The translations under genes and the position numbers were made by a program. From Rhodanobacter sp. 67-28 (lineage in GTDB: Bacteria; Pseudomonadota; Gammaproteobacteria; Xanthomonadales; Rhodanobacteraceae), in contig MKTU01000069.1 of assembly GCA_001898415.1 (NCBI GenBank), forward strand, positions 1 to 45,512: a stretch of 45,512 bases of DNA, in the 5' to 3' direction. Shown one piece after another: positions 42,935 through 45,512 of the stretch (position 1 is its first letter; every line of letters begins with the position of its first letter). The notes beneath the pieces were generated by a model, which was not told the DNA's origin, did not search any database, and saw only the letters and a program-made list of their open reading frames with translations.

Positions 42935-44064
42935 TGGTCGCCCTCGCGCGCAAGACGCTGGTCTACGAATGGCGGCGGTTCCTGCCGGCGATGCTGGCGG
43001 TCGGTTTCGCCGGCCTGCTGCAACTGCTGCAGATCGCGCTGGTGCTGGGCATCTTCGGCAGCACAAGTGTGTACGTCACCGGTTCGGCGGCCGAGGTCTG
43101 GGTGGGTTATCCCGGCACGCAGAGCGTCGGGCTCGGCCGCGCGATCGACGCGGACGTGGCCTCGCACCTGCAGATGGACCCGCAGGTGCAGCGGGTCGAG
43201 CCGTACCTGTGGGTCGATGGCGACTGGCGCGGGCCGCGCGAGACCGGCGGCGTCTCGGTGTTCGTCTCCGGCATCGACCCGGCGGCCGACGGCCTGATGT
43301 TCGCGAAGGTGCTGCCGCCCGCGTTGCGCGCACGGCTGGCCGAACCCGATGCCATCGTCATCGACCGCTCCGCGCTGGACCAGCTCGGCGTGGACGTCGG
43401 CCAGAGCGCCACCATCAACGGCCACCGGGTGCGCGTGGTGGGCATCGGCAGCGGGCTGCGCGCGCTGGGCGGGGTCAACGTGCTGTGTTCGCTGGAAACC
43501 GCGCGCGAGCTCGACAACGATCCCACCGACACCGGCCCGACCTACCTGGTGGCGAAGCTGCGCGATCCGGCGCAGGCCGAGGCGGTGGCCGCGCGCCTGC
43601 GCGGCGCCACCGCGTTCGGCCCGTACACCGCCTGGAGCGCGCGCGATTTCGCCAAGCGCTCGGTGCGCTACTGGCTGTTCGACACCGGCGCCGGGGCCGG
43701 CGTGCTGTTCCTGGCCGGCATCGTGTTCCTGGTCGGCACCGTGATCACCAGCCAGACCCTGATCGCCGCGGTCAACGGCTCGGTGCGCGAGTACGCCACG
43801 CTCAACGCGCTCGGCGTGGGCGTCGGCGCGCTGCGCAAGGTGGTGCTGGAGCAGGCGTTCTGGGTCGGCGCGCTGGGCCTGCTCGGCGCCAGCGTGCTGG
43901 GCATCGTGCTGATGCTGCTGGCGCGCAGCCAGGACGTGCCGGTGGTGCTCAACGTGGCGGCGGCGCTGGGCTGCATCGTGCTGGTGATGGGGCTGGCCGC
44001 CGTGTCCGGGCTGGCCGCGATGCGCAGCCTGCGCCGCGCCGATCCGGCCAACCTGCTGCGATGA
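42934..44064 (+). CDS. DevC/FtsX-type ABC transporter permease
   Basis: Inner-membrane subunit of 376 aa. One helix at the N-terminus (RRFLPAMLAVGFAGLLQLLQ) precedes a large periplasmic MacB_PCD-like domain (about 45-245), then three helices of the FtsX domain (GVLFLAGIVFLVGTVITSQT, and the C-terminal pair ending AAMRSLRRADPANLLR). This four-helix design with a separate ATPase is that of DevC and MacB-like exporters, which use an adaptor and TolC to send lipids, peptides or antibiotics out. Its start overlaps the outer-membrane-factor stop, and its stop overlaps the ATPase start. The cargo is not evident. Confidence 0.9.
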   Translation: MVALARKTLVYEWRRFLPAMLAVGFAGLLQLLQIALVLGIFGSTSVYVTGSAAEVWVGYPGTQSVGLGRAIDADVASHLQMDPQVQRVEPYLWVDGDWRGPRETGGVSVFVSGIDPAADGLMFAKVLPPALRARLAEPDAIVIDRSALDQLGVDVGQSATINGHRVRVVGIGSGLRALGGVNVLCSLETARELDNDPTDTGPTYLVAKLRDPAQAEAVAARLRGATAFGPYTAWSARDFAKRSVRYWLFDTGAGAGVLFLAGIVFLVGTVITSQTLIAAVNGSVREYATLNALGVGVGALRKVVLEQAFWVGALGLLGASVLGIVLMLLARSQDVPVVLNVAAALGCIVLVMGLAAVSGLAAMRSLRRADPANLLR

Positions 44065-44816
44065 GCGCGATGTCCGCCACCACCGAAACCGCGCGCGTGC
44101 CGTCGCTGCAGGCCGACAACGTCAGCAAGGCGTTCGTCTCCGGCAACCAGCGCACGCAGGTGCTGGACGGCCTGTCGCTGAGCATCCACGCCGGCGAACT
44201 CACGTTGATCTCCGGCCCGTCCGGCTGCGGCAAGAGCACCTTGCTGGCGGTGCTCAGCGGCCTGCAGAAGGTGGACGGCGGCCGCGTGCGCGCGCTCGGC
44301 AGCGAGCTGGGCCAGCTCGACCTGCGCGCGCTGGAGCGCTTCCGCCTGCAGCACACCGGCTTCGTGTTCCAGGGCTTCAACCTGTTCCCCGCGTTGAATG
44401 CGTTCGAGCAGGTCGAGCTGCCGCTGAACCACATGGGCCTGTCGCGCGACGAGGCGCGCCGGCGCGCGCGGCAATCGCTGGAGGAGGTCGGGCTGGCGCA
44501 TCGCATGCGGCTGCGTCCGTCCGAACTGTCCGGCGGCGAGAAGCAGCGCGTGGCGATCGCCCGCGCATTGGCCAAGCAGCCGGAGCTGCTGTTCGCCGAC
44601 GAGCCGACCAGCGCGCTGGACGCCGCCAACGGCCAGGTCATCATCGACATCCTGCATCGCATCGCGCACGCCCACGGCACCACCGTGCTGTGCGTCAGCC
44701 ACGACCCGCGGCTGGTCGTCCACGCCGACCGCGTGCTGGCGATGGAGGACGGCCGCATCCTCAGCGACCGGCGCCCCGCGGCACCGGCCATCGATTCCCA
44801 GGAACCCGCCCCATGA
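44061..44816 (+). CDS. ABC exporter ATP-binding protein, DevA/LolD/MacB type
   Basis: A 251-aa nucleotide-binding subunit. Walker A is GPSGCGKST, the Q-loop VFQGFNLFPALNAFEQVELP, signature LSGGEKQRVAIARAL, Walker B LLFADEPTSALD, and the H-loop CVSHDPRLV, all intact. FQGFNLFPALNAFEQVELPL is typical of the LolD/MacB/DevA subgroup. It overlaps the permease by 4 bp (ATGA) and the adaptor start overlaps its stop in the same way, so the subunits are co-translated. Confidence 0.95.
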   Translation: MSAMSATTETARVPSLQADNVSKAFVSGNQRTQVLDGLSLSIHAGELTLISGPSGCGKSTLLAVLSGLQKVDGGRVRALGSELGQLDLRALERFRLQHTGFVFQGFNLFPALNAFEQVELPLNHMGLSRDEARRRARQSLEEVGLAHRMRLRPSELSGGEKQRVAIARALAKQPELLFADEPTSALDAANGQVIIDILHRIAHAHGTTVLCVSHDPRLVVHADRVLAMEDGRILSDRRPAAPAIDSQEPAP

Positions 44817-45512
44817 CCTCGCTCGCACCGCATTCCCTGCACCGCCGCGCGCTCCGGTTTGGCATCCTCGCGCTGGGCGTCGCCGGGCTGCTCGGCGGCT
44901 GCTCGCAGCCGGGCGACGCACCGGTCGGCGCCGCCGCACCGGCCGCCCGTTACGCCGCGGTGGCGCGTGGCCGGATCGACATCGAGGGTGGCCTGCTGGC
45001 GTTGTCGATGCCGCGCGAAGGCGTGCTCGCCACGGTGGCGGTGCACGAGGGCGACCGCGTGAAGCGGGGCGAGTTGCTGGCTGCACTTGATGCGCACCCT
45101 GCGCAGCTGGCGGTGGACGCCGCACAGGCGCAACTGGAGCAGGCGCAGGCCCAGCTCAAGCTGCTCGGCGTCAAGCAGCAGGCAGCGCGGCAGCGCGCGC
45201 AGCGCCTGGCCGCCGCCGCGGCTGCCGGCGCCGGCGACGGCCAGAGCGCCGACGATGCGCGCGAGGCGGCGGCCCAGCTCGACGCCGAGCAACTGGCCGC
45301 GCGCGCCGCGCAGGACATGGCCACGCAGAAGCTGCAGGAGGCCCGCTATGAGTTGCAGCAGCGCAGCCTGCACGCCCCGTTCGACGCCCAGGTGGTGCAC
45401 GTGGCGGCGCAGCCCGGGGCGAGCGTGTCGCCGGGCTCCGGCGCGCTGTTCACCCTGCTGCCGGACAAGCCGCGCATCGTGCGCGCCGAGCTCAACGACA
45501 GCTTCGTCGGCG
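44813..45512 (+). CDS. DevB/HlyD-type adaptor lipoprotein (3' end outside window)
   Basis: Periplasmic adaptor of the same exporter; about 233 codons are visible. The signal peptide ends LGVAGLLGGC, a lipobox, giving Cys30 as the modified residue. The first half of the barrel-sandwich domain (VRVHEGDRVKRGELLAALDA-like: VHEGDRVKRGELLAALDAHP) is followed by a long Gln/Ala-rich coiled-coil hairpin and the return strand LHAPFDAQVVHVAAQPGASV. The frame is open at the window edge, with the beta-barrel domain just entered. The start overlaps the ATPase stop. As a lipoprotein it differs from the emrA product at the other end of the window, which has a membrane helix. Confidence 0.9.
   Translation, partial: MTSLAPHSLHRRALRFGILALGVAGLLGGCSQPGDAPVGAAAPAARYAAVARGRIDIEGGLLALSMPREGVLATVAVHEGDRVKRGELLAALDAHPAQLAVDAAQAQLEQAQAQLKLLGVKQQAARQRAQRLAAAAAAGAGDGQSADDAREAAAQLDAEQLAARAAQDMATQKLQEARYELQQRSLHAPFDAQVVHVAAQPGASVSPGSGALFTLLPDKPRIVRAELNDSFVG

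Noticed and set aside
1-45512. Mobile elements, prophage, CRISPR arrays, tRNA or rRNA genes
   Set aside because: No transposase, integrase, direct-repeat array with unique spacers or recognisable RNA gene was found; the repeats present are palindromic elements and one short in-gene tandem repeat.

Overview
The window is very GC-rich and densely coded. Its gene content points to a gammaproteobacterium of the Xanthomonadales, most likely the Rhodanobacteraceae (Rhodanobacter/Dyella/Luteibacter-like). The pointers are a GlcNAc locus with a NagP-type permease and a Caulobacter-type TonB receptor, TolB/TPR membrane proteins, and abundant palindromic intergenic repeats. This placement is inferred from gene content; no rRNA or other phylogenetic marker is present. 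No tRNA, rRNA, CRISPR array, insertion sequence or phage gene was seen.

Left end (1-3369, minus strand): a small unknown protein, then a MarR repressor, a NodT-type outer membrane factor and an EmrA-type adaptor cut by the window edge. This is an Emr-like drug-efflux operon. A palindromic operator overlaps the predicted repressor promoter. Bases 3612-9808 are housekeeping and accessory metabolism: an XRE/MmyB regulator, a metallo-beta-lactamase-fold sulfur-type dioxygenase followed by a DUF442 phosphatase/sulfurtransferase-like protein (the two halves of the fused Blh protein as separate genes), a DMT transporter, a LysR/NmrA divergent pair, and a diheme cytochrome c.

Bases 9891-15382 hold two overlapping paralogous membrane proteins with a TolB-like domain and TPRs, and divergently an exported S10 serine carboxypeptidase. 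Bases 15413-25842 are an N-acetylglucosamine/chitooligosaccharide uptake locus: LacI repressor, NagP permease, a glucokinase-family kinase, a TonB-dependent receptor, an exported GH20 hexosaminidase and NagX. Two near-identical palindromes in the 431-bp divergent spacer each overlap a TTGACA -35 box. The parts suggest outer-membrane capture, periplasmic hydrolysis, inner-membrane import and cytoplasmic phosphorylation; the NagA and NagB steps are not in the window.

Bases 25903-31539 hold a large Lhr helicase, translationally coupled to a 52-residue membrane microprotein, and a divergent monoglyceride-lipase-like hydrolase. The Lhr gene carries in-frame palindromic repeat elements. Bases 31622-39145 encode the thioester-containing alpha-2-macroglobulin lipoprotein and its usual partner PBP1C, with a long inverted repeat between them that also supplies the pbpC ribosome binding site. 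The right end (39268-45512) is a run of six genes, most with overlapping start and stop codons: an OmpR-type regulator, a TctE-type kinase, an outer membrane factor, a DevC-like permease, an ABC ATPase and an adaptor lipoprotein cut by the window edge. It looks like a self-contained sensing and tripartite ABC export module.

The items most worth a second look are the repeats inside the lhr reading frame, the two-component/DevBCA-TolC operon, the TolB/TPR tandem pair, the symmetric nag operators and the possible polyproline leader peptide before the TonB receptor.
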